Below, one piece after another: positions 23,810-31,662 of a stretch of 42,282 nucleotides of DNA. Source of the DNA: Cupriavidus basilensis. Its GTDB lineage: Bacteria; Pseudomonadota; Gammaproteobacteria; Burkholderiales; Burkholderiaceae. The stretch covers positions 1-42,282 of the forward strand of contig NZ_JARJLM010000180.1 in NCBI RefSeq assembly GCF_029335485.1, given 5' to 3'. The notes beneath the pieces are model-generated. The model was not told where the DNA came from and did no database searches. It saw only the letters and a list, made by a program, of their open reading frames with translations. How positions within the stretch are numbered: position 1 is the first letter of the stretch; every line of letters begins with the position of its first letter. The position numbers were made by a program, and so were the translations under genes.

Positions 23810-25153
23810 CTATGCGGCGCCAGGCTCGGCGCCGGCTATCGATTGCAACAGCCAGCCATTGGCCAGCGCAACCAGATCCTCTATCGCGGCGGGCTCCTCG
23901 AAGACCCGGCCCGCCCCCGCCACCAGCCGCAGTTGCCTGGGGCAATGCAATGCCGCGAATGCCAGGTCGTTCACCCGGATCCCCTCGGGATCGCCTGCGC
24001 CGATCACAAGCAGGGTGGGTATGGCCACATTGCGCAGGCTTTCCGCGCCGGCCAGATCCGGCCGTCCCGCCGCGAGCACGAGCGAGCGCAGTCGATTGCC
24101 CGCCTCCCCGGCCACCCGTAGTGCGGCGGCGGCGGCAGTGCCGGTGCCGAAGCAGGCCAGCGGCACGGCAGGCAGGCGCAGCCGCGCCAGCACGAGGCCG
24201 GGCACCGCCTGCATCACTTTGCGCAGCCGCCCCGTCAGCAGCGCGACATCCTGGCGCTTGTCCTTGCGCATCGGCTCGCGTGGCGCGATCAGGTCCACCA
24301 GCAGCGTAGCGAGCCGGCTGGCATTCAGCTTCCTCGCCACATATTGGTTGCGCACCGTGTGCTCGCCGTGGCCGTTGGCCTGCACCATCAGCACCAGGCC
24401 AGCCGGGTTGGCCGGTGCATCGAGTACGCCGTGCAACACCGCCCCGCCGCAGTCGATGTCCACCGGCATGGCATCCGCCAGCGCCCTGCCGCCCTCGGCG
24501 CCGGCGGTTGCCGCATCGTGCCGCAGGAGCATGCGGACCTCGGCATCCCCCACCTCGGGAAAGCAATGGTAGAGATGGCTGATATCGGGGCCCAGCCCGG
24601 CCACCCGCAAACACACGATTTCGTCCGCGTAGGGCCTGACAGCCGCCAGGCCGTCCGCCAGGCCTGCCGGAACGGCACACACCACGCGCGCCGGATGCTG
24701 CCTGCGCACCATGTGGATCGCTGCCATCATGGTGGCGCCGGTCGCGAGGCCATCGTCGGCCAGGATCACGATGCGGCCGCGCGGATCGGGGCGCGGGCGA
24801 TGCGATGTGTAGATCGCGCATTGCTGCCGCAGCCGGTCCAGCTTTGCCACCTGTTCCTTCGCCACGTCGGCGGGATCGGGCTGGCCGCCCGCCGGGCCAT
24901 CGAGGAGATAGGTCCAGCCATGCTCGGTGATGGCGCCGATCGTTGCCGCGGCATTGCCGGGGAGGGCAAGCCGGCTGACCAGCGCCACATCCAGGTCGCC
25001 CGCCAGCGCATCCGCGAGTTCGCGCCCGAGCGGGACGCCGCCGTTCGGAATGGCAAGCACCAGCGGGCTTTGCCCGCGGTAGGCATGCAGCGCCCCGGCG
25101 AGTTGTGCCGCGGCATCCTCCCGGCTCTCGAAGCGGGCAAGTGGTGTGTTCAT
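23810..25153 (-). CDS. Phosphoribosyltransferase fused to a degenerate alpha/beta hydrolase
   Basis: A 447-residue fusion. Residues 1-215 form a phosphoribosyltransferase with intact PRPP loop (VILADDGLATGATMM, about 129-143). Residues 230-447 align without large gaps to the stand-alone hydrolase at 16356-17051. In the hydrolase half the nucleophile elbow FGASTG is changed to FGTGTA (Ser to Gly338), the catalytic His in GATHLFEEP is Arg416 (GAGRVFEEP), and the oxyanion segment HGSGSS reads QANGHG. This half is therefore almost certainly not a Ser hydrolase and may be a structural or regulatory domain. ATG 25153 precedes the family's usual N-terminus. An FNR-type box lies 116 bp upstream. The acceptor of the phosphoribosyltransferase is unknown. 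Confidence 0.88.
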   Translation of the reverse strand: MNTPLARFESREDAAAQLAGALHAYRGQSPLVLAIPNGGVPLGRELADALAGDLDVALVSRLALPGNAAATIGAITEHGWTYLLDGPAGGQPDPADVAKEQVAKLDRLRQQCAIYTSHRPRPDPRGRIVILADDGLATGATMMAAIHMVRRQHPARVVCAVPAGLADGLAAVRPYADEIVCLRVAGLGPDISHLYHCFPEVGDAEVRMLLRHDAATAGAEGGRALADAMPVDIDCGGAVLHGVLDAPANPAGLVLMVQANGHGEHTVRNQYVARKLNASRLATLLVDLIAPREPMRKDKRQDVALLTGRLRKVMQAVPGLVLARLRLPAVPLACFGTGTAAAAALRVAGEAGNRLRSLVLAAGRPDLAGAESLRNVAIPTLLVIGAGDPEGIRVNDLAFAALHCPRQLRLVAGAGRVFEEPAAIEDLVALANGWLLQSIAGAEPGAA

Positions 25154-25268
25154 CGGCTTGCTCCCATCCCTGGCGCGGCGGCGCGCCTCGCCGCAACGCG
25201 CCGCGGCCGGCTTCCGGGCAGCACCGGCCCGGCTTGCGCCCAGCTTATGCCGTTGTCGGCGCCATTGC

Positions 25269-25282
25269 TTGCGCTATGTCAA
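25269..25282 (-). promoter_or_regulatory. FNR-type box of the fusion gene
   Basis: TTGCGCTATGTCAA; on the leftward strand TTGAC, 4 nt, CGCAA. A TAAGCT hexamer (25247-25242) follows after 21 nt, the same -10 sequence as at the BON gene. Confidence 0.7.
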
Positions 25283-25655
25283 GGACGTTCGCCGGGACGT
25301 TCACCGGCCACGAGGCCGGCAGCGCGCGCCGGCTTCCATCGATGGAAATGTGCCGCAGCGGACAGCCGCGCAACACGAGAACCCGCACGCAAGCGCCGCC
25401 CATGACCGGCCCCGGCAGCCGGCGGGTGGTGCCGATGGCGGGCCGCGAGGCCTTTGCCAGGCTGTTCAAGCATCGGCGCACGGGCGCCAGCCTCGGCAAT
25501 GTGCTCCCCGCGCCATCATGGCGCCTGCGCCTGCCCGTCTCCTGCATCCCGTCCACCACCCGGCGAATGCCGGGGACCATGACGCTTTGCCTGGTTCCTG
25601 CCCGCGGCTGGCCCGCCAGCGGCGATATGTACGGCTTGCGCCATCCGGCCCGGCC
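25283..25655. other. 373-bp stretch without a confident gene
   Basis: It lies between two outward-facing FNR promoters. A rightward frame (ATG 25276 to 25659, 127 codons, ...GLRHPARP) has fairly high GC at third positions, but its start lies inside the leftward FNR box and no ribosome site precedes it. It is rich in Arg and Pro and matches no family I know. It may be a decayed gene. Confidence 0.3.
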
Positions 25656-25669
25656 TTGATACGGGTCAA
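25656..25669 (+). promoter_or_regulatory. FNR-type box of the DUF883/P-type ATPase operon
   Basis: TTGATACGGGTCAA, one base from the FNR consensus. A near-consensus -10, TATAGT (25691-25696), begins 21 nt later, giving a class II promoter with a start near 25703. The leader to the DUF883 ATG is about 110 nt. Confidence 0.82.
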
Positions 25670-25813
25670 CCGGCATGCGCGCACCCTGTCTATAGTGGGT
25701 GGTGGGAGACGATCCGCCAACCGCACCACGCGTCACGCACCACCCCGCCATGCCGCACCGGACAGCCTCCGTCCCGCCGCATCGGCTTCGCATGCAACCG
25801 CCAGGAGAACCCC

Positions 25814-26146
25814 ATGAACGACGTCCGCGATTTTTCCGTCCACCGCGCCGCCCTGACGCACGATATCAACGTCTTGCTGGCCGATGTGCAGGCCTTCCTG
25901 CGCGATGCAGCCGCCGAGGCCGGCGATCAGACCGCCCAGACACGCGAGCAGTTCAAGGCACGGCTGGGCACACTGCAATCGCGCCTGCAGGAATTGCAGG
26001 CGCAAGGCCGCGCGCAGTTCCGGGATCTGGCCCAGGCCGGCGACGAGTACGCCCATGCGCACCCATGGCGCGTGCTTGGCGCGGGCGTTGCCATCGGTGC
26101 TGCCTGCGGCGCGCTGTCCATGCTGGCGCTCGGGCGCCGCGGCTAG
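25814..26146 (+). CDS. DUF883 (ElaB/YqjD-like) membrane-anchored protein
   Basis: Protein of 110 residues with the DUF883 layout. A long amphipathic helical region with coiled-coil tendency (AALTHDINVLLADVQAFLRDAA...LQSRLQELQAQGRAQFRDLAQAGDEYAHAHPWR) is followed by one C-terminal membrane helix (VLGAGVAIGAACGALSMLAL). E. coli ElaB and YqjD sit in the inner membrane by such a tail, and YqjD binds ribosomes in stationary phase. AGGAG is 6 nt before the ATG. It is the first gene after an FNR-type promoter and is followed 2 nt later by the P-type ATPase GTG start. Confidence 0.88.
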   Translation: MNDVRDFSVHRAALTHDINVLLADVQAFLRDAAAEAGDQTAQTREQFKARLGTLQSRLQELQAQGRAQFRDLAQAGDEYAHAHPWRVLGAGVAIGAACGALSMLALGRRG

Positions 26147-26148
26147 CC

Positions 26149-28452
26149 GTGGCGGCAGTCCCGGAGTCCTTGTCAGGCCGCAACCTCGACCTGGGGCTTC
26201 TGGCGGTTTCCGCGCTCACGCTGATCGCGGGCTCGCTGCTGTACTGGTCCGGATCCGCCGCGCTCGCCCGACTCGCATGGCTGGCCGGCGTATTGCCGAT
26301 CCTGCTGACGCTGACCGCCAGCAGCCTCCTGGCGGTCTGGCGCCGCCAGGCCGGGGTCGATGTGCTGGCGCTGCTCGCCATCGGCTTCGCCTGGCTGCTG
26401 GGCGAGCACTTTGCCTCGGCGGTCATCGCCTTGATGCTGGCCAGCGGGCGGGCGCTGGAGAGTTACGCGCAAGCGCGCGCCTCGAACGAGATGCGCGCGC
26501 TGCTGCGGCACGCCCCGCGCGAAGCCAGCCGGCATGAGGACGGCGAGTGGCGGACCGTGCCGCTGGACCGTGTGCTTGCCGGCGACCGGCTGCTGGTGCG
26601 TACGGGCGAGGTGGTCCCTGTCGATGGCTCGCTGATACAGGCCGCCGAACTCGACGAATCCACGCTGACCGGCGAAGCCATGCCGCAGCACCGCGAGCCA
26701 GGCGAGCCACTGCGCAGCGGCACGGTGAACGCGGGAGCGCCGTTCGAGATGCTCGCCGGCGCCACGGCGGCGGACAGCACCTACTCGGGCATCGTCCGCC
26801 TCGTGGCGGCAGCGCAACAAAGCCGCAGCCCGTGGACCCGCATGGCAGACCGTTACGCCTTGCTGCTGGTGCCGCTGGCGCTGGCCGTGGCGGGCGCTGC
26901 CTGGCTGATGACCGGCGACGCACACCGCGCGCTGGCGGTACTGGTGGTCGCCACGCCCTGCCCGCTGATCCTGGCGGTGCCGGTGGCGATCGTCTGCGGC
27001 ATGTCGCGCAGCGCCCGCCGGGGCATCCTGGTCAAGAGCGGGGCCGCGCTCGAGAAGCTGGCGCAAAGCCGCATCCTGTTCTTCGACAAGACGGGCACCC
27101 TGACCGCCGGCCAGGCGCGCCTGGCCGCTATCGAAGCGGCCCCGGGATACGCCCCCGACACCGTGCTCCGCCTGGCTGCCTCGCTGGCCCAGGCGTCGGT
27201 GCATGTGAGCTCGCGCGCGCTGGTGGCCGCCGCGCGCGAGCGCGGTCTGGCACTGGCATTGCCGCGCGAAGTCCACGAAACACCCGGCGCCGGCCTGGGC
27301 GGAATGGTCGATGGGCGCGCGGTCAGGATAGGCTCGCTTGCCCACGCCTCGCCAGCGAGCGCCGCCGCGCCGTGGATCGCGGCGTTGCTGCGGCGGCTGA
27401 GCCACGAGGGTGCCTCCGCCGTGTTCCTCGGCGTCGATGGTGTCACGCTGGGGGCGGTACAGCTGGCAGACCGGATCCGGCTTGAAACGCCACGGGCCAT
27501 CAGGATGCTGAGGCAGGCCGGGATCCAGCGCATGGCGATGCTCACCGGCGACCGCGACGACGTAGCGCAGATGACCGGTGCCATGCTCGGCGTCACGGAA
27601 GTGCTGGCCCGGCAAACGCCCGCGCAGAAGCTCGCAGCCATCCGCGAGGCGCAGCGCCATGGCACCGTCGTGATGGTCGGGGATGGCGTCAACGACGCGC
27701 CCGCGCTGGCCGCCGCCGACGTTGGCGTGGCGATGGGCGCGGCGGGCGCCGCCGCGTCGGCCGAAGCCGCGGACGTGGTCCTGCTGGTCGATCGCCTGGA
27801 CCGGCTGGCCGAGGCCATCGGGATCGCCCGGCGCACGCACCGCATCGCGCTGCAGAGTGTGGTGGCAGGCATGGCGCTGTCGCTGATCGCCATGATGGCA
27901 GCGGCCTTTGGCTATCTGCCGCCGCTCGCCGGCGCCGTGCTGCAGGAACTGATCGACGTGGCAGTCATCCTGAACGCACTGCGGGCGCTCAGGGCGGGGC
28001 CGGAGGGGCGGCCTGCCAGCATCCCGCAGGCCCAGGCACGCAGGCTGCAGTCCGAGCACGACGACCTGGAGCAGGTGCTCGACCAGGTGAGATGGCTGGC
28101 GGACAGCGTAGCAAGCCTGCCCAGGGAGATCGCTTGCGCCAGACTCGCGCAGCTGAACCAGGCGCTGCGCGAGCAATTGCTCGCGCATGAGCTTCGCGAC
28201 GACGCCAGCCTGTATCCGGAGCTGGCCCGGTTGCTGGGCGGCAGCGATCCGATGGCCGCGCTGTCCGGCGGGCACCGCGAGATATTCCGCCTGATATGCA
28301 TGCTGGAACGCATCGCCGCCGACCAGCCGGCCGAGGGGCTGGACCAGGAAAGCACACCGGAGGTGCGCCGCTTGCTGTACGAACTCAACGCGATCCTGCG
28401 CTTGCATTTCGCACAGGAAGACGAGCTCTATCATGCGCTGGGAGACGCCTGA
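26149..28452 (+). CDS. P1B-5-type metal ATPase with C-terminal hemerythrin-like domain
   Basis: Metal-exporting P-type ATPase of 767 residues. The actuator motif is LTGEAMPQ, the ion-site motif ATPCPLILAVP (Thr269-Pro272), the phosphorylated Asp is Asp313 in FFDKTGTLTAG, and the hinge is MVGDGVNDAPA. The last membrane helix reads LQELIDVAVILNALRAL, the P1B-5 signature. There is no N-terminal Cys-rich metal domain. After the ATPase core, residues ~635-765 form an HHE/hemerythrin-like helical bundle with candidate iron ligands His637 (SEHDDLE), AHELRDD, SGGHREIF and LHFAQEDELYHAL. Hemerythrin-tailed P1B-5 ATPases (for example Sinorhizobium Nia) handle Ni or Fe and may sense oxygen or redox by the diiron centre. 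GTG 26149 follows the DUF883 stop by 2 nt. Confidence 0.9.
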   Translation: MAAVPESLSGRNLDLGLLAVSALTLIAGSLLYWSGSAALARLAWLAGVLPILLTLTASSLLAVWRRQAGVDVLALLAIGFAWLLGEHFASAVIALMLASGRALESYAQARASNEMRALLRHAPREASRHEDGEWRTVPLDRVLAGDRLLVRTGEVVPVDGSLIQAAELDESTLTGEAMPQHREPGEPLRSGTVNAGAPFEMLAGATAADSTYSGIVRLVAAAQQSRSPWTRMADRYALLLVPLALAVAGAAWLMTGDAHRALAVLVVATPCPLILAVPVAIVCGMSRSARRGILVKSGAALEKLAQSRILFFDKTGTLTAGQARLAAIEAAPGYAPDTVLRLAASLAQASVHVSSRALVAAARERGLALALPREVHETPGAGLGGMVDGRAVRIGSLAHASPASAAAPWIAALLRRLSHEGASAVFLGVDGVTLGAVQLADRIRLETPRAIRMLRQAGIQRMAMLTGDRDDVAQMTGAMLGVTEVLARQTPAQKLAAIREAQRHGTVVMVGDGVNDAPALAAADVGVAMGAAGAAASAEAADVVLLVDRLDRLAEAIGIARRTHRIALQSVVAGMALSLIAMMAAAFGYLPPLAGAVLQELIDVAVILNALRALRAGPEGRPASIPQAQARRLQSEHDDLEQVLDQVRWLADSVASLPREIACARLAQLNQALREQLLAHELRDDASLYPELARLLGGSDPMAALSGGHREIFRLICMLERIAADQPAEGLDQESTPEVRRLLYELNAILRLHFAQEDELYHALGDA

Positions 28453-28500
28453 CGGCGGCGGCAAAGCGGGGGGGCGGCCGGCGTCAATCTCAGCGCGGCG

Positions 28501-28542
28501 GCATTGCCTGCGAAGCAAGTGCTGTACCGGTGCAGGCAATGC
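28501..28542 (+). promoter_or_regulatory. Long-stem hairpin between ATPase and secreted-protein genes
   Basis: GCATTGCCTGC and GCAGGCAATGC (11-bp stem, 20-nt loop) lie 32 bp before the next start codon. There is no T-run. It could reduce read-through or protect the processed 5' end of the downstream message. Confidence 0.45.
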
Positions 28543-28573
28543 GGCCGCGCCTCACGCCTTCAGGAGTCAGACC

Positions 28574-29059
28574 ATGTACCGTCATCGCCCTTTGCGAGCC
28601 CGATGGGCCGGGATGCTGGCCTGCCTGTGCACCTCCACGCTGCTGGCGGCGCCCTATGGGGCCAACCCGCCCCAGGTCCGGGATCACGACGGCATCGCCT
28701 ATATCTCCGGCGGCATCGGCAGCGACGAGGCCGGACAACTGCGCGCCATGGCCTCCCGTTTCAACGTGCATATGCGCTTTGTCGACGCCCGCACGGGCGA
28801 GTCGATGTCCGATGTGGCCGTGGTGGTGGTGGACACCCAGGGCAAGAAACGGCTCTCCCTCGTCACCGAGGGCCCGCTGCTCTACCTGAAGCTGCATCCC
28901 GGCACCTACCGCGCCTATGTCACTTACCAGGGCAGCACGCAGGCCAGGCCATTCACCGCGGGAAGCAAGCCCGTGGCCCTGGCCTTCCGCCTCGCGGTGA
29001 ATGAGGCCGAGCGCTCCTGGCTCTACTGCGCCAGCCAGTGCACGCGCTCGCAGCGGTAG
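28574..29059 (+). CDS. Secreted carboxypeptidase-regulatory-like protein of unknown role
   Basis: Protein of 161 residues. The N-terminus (RHRPLRARWAGMLACLCTSTLLAAPYG) is a signal peptide; it could also be a lipoprotein-like signal with Cys17 or Cys19, but no clear lipobox is seen. The core (FVDARTGESMSDVAVVVVDTQGKKRLSLVTEGPLLYLKLHPGTYRAYVTYQGSTQARPFTAG) has the pattern of a small beta-sandwich of the CarboxypepD_reg type, with PGTYRAYV as hallmark. Two Cys near the C-terminus (WLYCASQCTR) may form a disulfide. AGGAG lies 8 nt before the ATG. It is 121 bp after the hemerythrin ATPase and may be read through from it. The function is unknown; a periplasmic or envelope stress role would fit. Confidence 0.72.
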   Translation: MYRHRPLRARWAGMLACLCTSTLLAAPYGANPPQVRDHDGIAYISGGIGSDEAGQLRAMASRFNVHMRFVDARTGESMSDVAVVVVDTQGKKRLSLVTEGPLLYLKLHPGTYRAYVTYQGSTQARPFTAGSKPVALAFRLAVNEAERSWLYCASQCTRSQR

Positions 29060-29085
29060 CCCCGCCATTGGCGCGCGCGATGCCT

Positions 29086-29099
29086 TTGCCATGGATCAA
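29086..29099 (+). promoter_or_regulatory. FNR-type box of the DUF2892 gene
   Basis: TTGCCATGGATCAA with a full right half and a -10 TATAGT (29121-29126) exactly 21 nt later. The leader is about 86 nt. Confidence 0.78.
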
Positions 29100-29218
29100 G
29101 GCTGCGGACAACCATCGGGCTATAGTCGAACCGCGAGATCGATCGTTCGGTTACCCGGCGCGAACGGGCCAGCGACGCGACGCGCAGCCACCTTATCGAT
29201 GAAAAAAGGGAGTACGCC

Positions 29219-29422
29219 GTGCGAGCCAATATCGGAACCATTGACCGGACCCTCAGGATTGTCGTCGGCCTGACCCTGATCGGACTTGCCATCACCGGCA
29301 CCATCGGCGTGTGGGGATGGATCGGCGTGATTCCCATCCTGACCGGGCTTGTCCGCATCTGCCCTCTCTACAGCGTGCTCGGCATCAGGACATGCCCGGC
29401 CTCGGGCGGCAAGGCCGGCTAG
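29219..29422 (+). CDS. DUF2892 (YgaP-like) membrane protein
   Basis: Protein of 67 residues. It begins with the family signature NIGTIDRTLRIVVGLTLIGLA and has two membrane helices (LRIVVGLTLIGLAITG and WGWIGVIPILTGLVRICPLYSVLGI), then a Cys-containing tail RTCPASG. DUF2892 proteins are small inner-membrane proteins, often linked to rhodanese and sulfur or oxygen stress genes. The start is GTG 29219 with GGGAG 6 nt upstream. The FNR-type promoter upstream is among the best in the window. The conserved Cys pair (ICPLYS..RTCP) is typical of the family. Confidence 0.85.
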   Translation: MRANIGTIDRTLRIVVGLTLIGLAITGTIGVWGWIGVIPILTGLVRICPLYSVLGIRTCPASGGKAG

Positions 29423-29452
29423 CGCAGTCCTGAGCCTGGCACGGCGCTGCCA

Positions 29453-30700
29453 TCAGCGCCAGGCAAGGAGCGCCAGGGCGGCGCTCCAGGTCGCGGCGGC
29501 GGCCAGTAACAGCCCGCTGCCGACGCGCCAGGCAAAAGTACGCCCGCCTGCCGCTGCCACCACGATCTTGGTCAGGGTGTTGGCGGAGAATGCCGCCAGC
29601 ACGGGCCAGACCGCGGCCTCGGCGGACAGGCGTCCCGCCGCCACCTGAGCGGCGACCGATACCGTCGCGGCGTGCGCATCGGCAAACCCGCCGGCCACCG
29701 CCACGCCAAGCAGCAGCCCGGGCCCGAACCATGCGCGGCTTGCGGCGTTGGCGAGCAGCAGCAGCGCCATCAGCAGCACGAAACCCGCGGCCACCCGCCA
29801 GTCAATGGACGGGCCGGCCAGCTGCGCGCGGTCTTGCGCGGCCGGCTGGCGGGCCGCCCGCCAGAGCCAGACGCCCGCGTAAAGCAGCATTGCGGCCAGT
29901 CCGGCCGCGAGCGGCAGCGCCAGCACCCGGAATGCGGCCGCGCTGGTTGCGGCAAGCAACAGCAGCATCTGCGCAAAGGTGGCCACGCTGGAGAGCAAGG
30001 CGGCCGCCACCGCCGCATCATGGGTGCCAGGCGCCTTGCGCACCATCGCCGCCATCGAGCCGATGGTCGCCACGCTGGAGACAAAGCCGCCGAACAAGCC
30101 GGTCAGCGGCAGCCCCGCCTTTTCCCCGAACAGGCGCGTGGCGACATGCCCGGCCGCGCCCATCAGCATCACCAGCACCGCCACCAGCCAGAGCGTGCGC
30201 GGGTTCCATGCATCGAGCGGCCCCATGTACCGGTCCGGCAGCAAGGGCCAGATCACCAGGGTGGCGGCAGCGAGCATCAGGGCATCGCTCACTTCCTGCC
30301 GCGTCAGCGCATCGCGCACCAGCCGGTGCAGGGTTGCCTTGCCATGCAGCAGGATCACCAGCACCGTGGCGATGCCCGCGGCAAGCGCGGGCTGCGAGAC
30401 GGCGAGCGCGCCGAGCAGCACCGCGCACAGCAGCGCGATTTCGGTGGTCAGCCCCGGATCCCTGTCCGCGGTGTGGCGGTACCCGACGGCGGCGAGTACG
30501 GCCACCGCCAGCAGTACCGCCGGCAGCAATCCGGCTTCAGGCAGGAACGCGCCCAGCGCGCCGCTCACGCTGGCAATGGCAAACGTGCGCAGGCCGGCGG
30601 AGGCCTCGCCGCCCTCCGCTGCCTGGCTGCGCTCCCGCTCCAGCCCGAACCCCAGGCCGATCCCCAAAGCGACGCAAAAGACAACCACCGTTTGATTCAT
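29453..30700 (-). CDS. MgtC/DUF4010-type integral membrane protein
   Basis: Protein of 415 residues with about 12 membrane helices. The N-terminal third resembles MgtC/SapB (ALGIGLGFGLERERSQ...GLRTFAIASVSGALGAFL), and the remainder is a DUF4010 domain (GAAGHVATRLFGEKAGLPLTGLFGGFVSSVATIGSMAAMVRKAPG). The GLERER motif is the hallmark of the MgtC fold. The role of full-length MgtC-DUF4010 proteins is unclear; transport or modulation of membrane energetics has been suggested. GGAAG lies 5 nt before ATG 30700. Its leader of about 120 nt includes an 8-bp tandem repeat, and an FNR-type box lies about 160 bp upstream. Its 3' end converges on the DUF2892 gene with a 30-bp gap. Confidence 0.85.
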   Translation of the reverse strand: MNQTVVVFCVALGIGLGFGLERERSQAAEGGEASAGLRTFAIASVSGALGAFLPEAGLLPAVLLAVAVLAAVGYRHTADRDPGLTTEIALLCAVLLGALAVSQPALAAGIATVLVILLHGKATLHRLVRDALTRQEVSDALMLAAATLVIWPLLPDRYMGPLDAWNPRTLWLVAVLVMLMGAAGHVATRLFGEKAGLPLTGLFGGFVSSVATIGSMAAMVRKAPGTHDAAVAAALLSSVATFAQMLLLLAATSAAAFRVLALPLAAGLAAMLLYAGVWLWRAARQPAAQDRAQLAGPSIDWRVAAGFVLLMALLLLANAASRAWFGPGLLLGVAVAGGFADAHAATVSVAAQVAAGRLSAEAAVWPVLAAFSANTLTKIVVAAAGGRTFAWRVGSGLLLAAAATWSAALALLAWR

Positions 30701-30725
30701 GCCGGCTTCCCGAAGCAACAGCGAA

Positions 30726-30765
30726 CAAGAAAACAAGAAAACAAGAAAACAAGAAAACAAGAAAG
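30726..30765 (-). repeat. Octanucleotide tandem repeat CAAGAAAA x5
   Basis: Five copies of an 8-bp unit (CAAGAAAA; last copy CAAGAAAG) in the leader of the DUF4010 gene, 25-65 bp before its start codon. The message strand is TTTTCTTG repeated. A pure AT-rich simple repeat of this kind stands out sharply in the GC-rich surroundings and is expected to vary in copy number by slippage. Confidence 0.92.
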
Positions 30766-30855
30766 ACAGGACAGGCAAGCACGAACAGAGTGAAAAGGGG
30801 CAGGCGCAATGCCGGCGTGCTTGCCTACAGTCTGGACCATGCATGCGCGACATGC

Positions 30856-30869
30856 TTGATGCGTCGCAA
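30856..30869 (-). promoter_or_regulatory. FNR-type box of the DUF4010 gene
   Basis: TTGATGCGTCGCAA (leftward: TTGCG, 4 nt, ATCAA). On the leftward strand CAGACT (30834-30829) follows after 21 nt and can serve as -10, so the octanucleotide repeat falls inside the transcribed leader. Confidence 0.7.
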
Positions 30870-30948
30870 GCTTGATGCTCGCCGCCACTGGCCGTTGGCA
30901 CCCCAGCGATGCCACGCCAGGCGCCCGTGCGCGCGCCAGCCCCTAAGC

Positions 30949-30962
30949 TTGATGCGGATCAA
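30949..30962 (+). promoter_or_regulatory. Perfect FNR box of the phasin-phaB-phaC operon
   Basis: TTGATGCGGATCAA matches the FNR/Anr consensus in all ten defined bases. The -10 TAGAAT (30984-30989) lies exactly 21 nt downstream. The leader to the phasin ATG is about 170 nt. Confidence 0.88.
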
Positions 30963-31164
30963 CAAGCGCGAGCGCCACCGCCCTAGAATCATCTGACGGG
31001 CCAAACGCGTGCATGGCATCGCATGCATGGCGCCCACCCTGTTCCACGGCGGCAAACCCAGGACGGCTCCGGTGCCGCTACGCGCACCGCCGGCCCTTGC
31101 CCCGCCCTCCCGCGCAGCGTTGCAGCAGACATCACGATGCGCGCGCAAACCAAGGAGACTCACC

Positions 31165-31662
31165 ATGGCAGACCAGACCAACGTCCCGCTCGACTTCCTG
31201 ACCTTCAATTACGAGGTGGGCCTGCGGGCACTGACCCTCCTGCAGGAGAGCCGGCAGCGCTTTCTTGAAGTCCAGCTCGACGCGATACGCAAGGACATCA
31301 AGACGTCGCACGAAGCGAGCGCGCAACTCGCCAAGGCGAGCGACTTCGCCGCGCTGGCCACGCTGCCCGCCGCCTTCCTGCGCAACGCGGCCGAGCAATG
31401 CGCCGAGACCATGCAAGCCTGGATGAGTCTCGCCATCCACAACCAGAGCGCCATGGTCGAGCAGATGCGGGAAACCGGCGAATCCTGGCAGCGGTGCCAG
31501 GCCGCGACCCTGCAACAGGCGGGGAATGCGTCGCCCCTGTCGGCGCCCATGCAGGATATCTTCGAGAAATTCAGGCAGGCCGCGGCGTGGACGCCGGCGG
31601 GCAGCGGCGCCGACGACAGCACGGCGGCGACGACGCGCAAGAGGGCAGTCCATGCCAGCTAA
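31165..31662 (+). CDS. Phasin-family protein
   Basis: Protein of 165 residues of the phasin_2 type, which coats PHA granules. It is almost wholly helical with few aromatic residues (LDFLTFNYEVGLRALTLLQESRQRFLEVQLDAIRKDI, and a second helix set around ETMQAWMSLAIHNQSAMVEQMRETGESWQRCQ), as known phasins are. The C-terminal tail is Ala/Thr-rich. GGAG lies 8 nt before ATG 31165. Its end overlaps the start of the phaB-like gene by 11 bp, so granule coat, reductase and synthase are translated together. It differs enough from PhaP1 that a specialised role in low oxygen is plausible. Confidence 0.85.
   Translation: MADQTNVPLDFLTFNYEVGLRALTLLQESRQRFLEVQLDAIRKDIKTSHEASAQLAKASDFAALATLPAAFLRNAAEQCAETMQAWMSLAIHNQSAMVEQMRETGESWQRCQAATLQQAGNASPLSAPMQDIFEKFRQAAAWTPAGSGADDSTAATTRKRAVHAS

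Noticed and set aside
26173-28539. A 788-codon leftward open frame
   Set aside because: It lies opposite the P1B ATPase, is rich in His, Arg and Gln as antisense translations are, and shows no domain.
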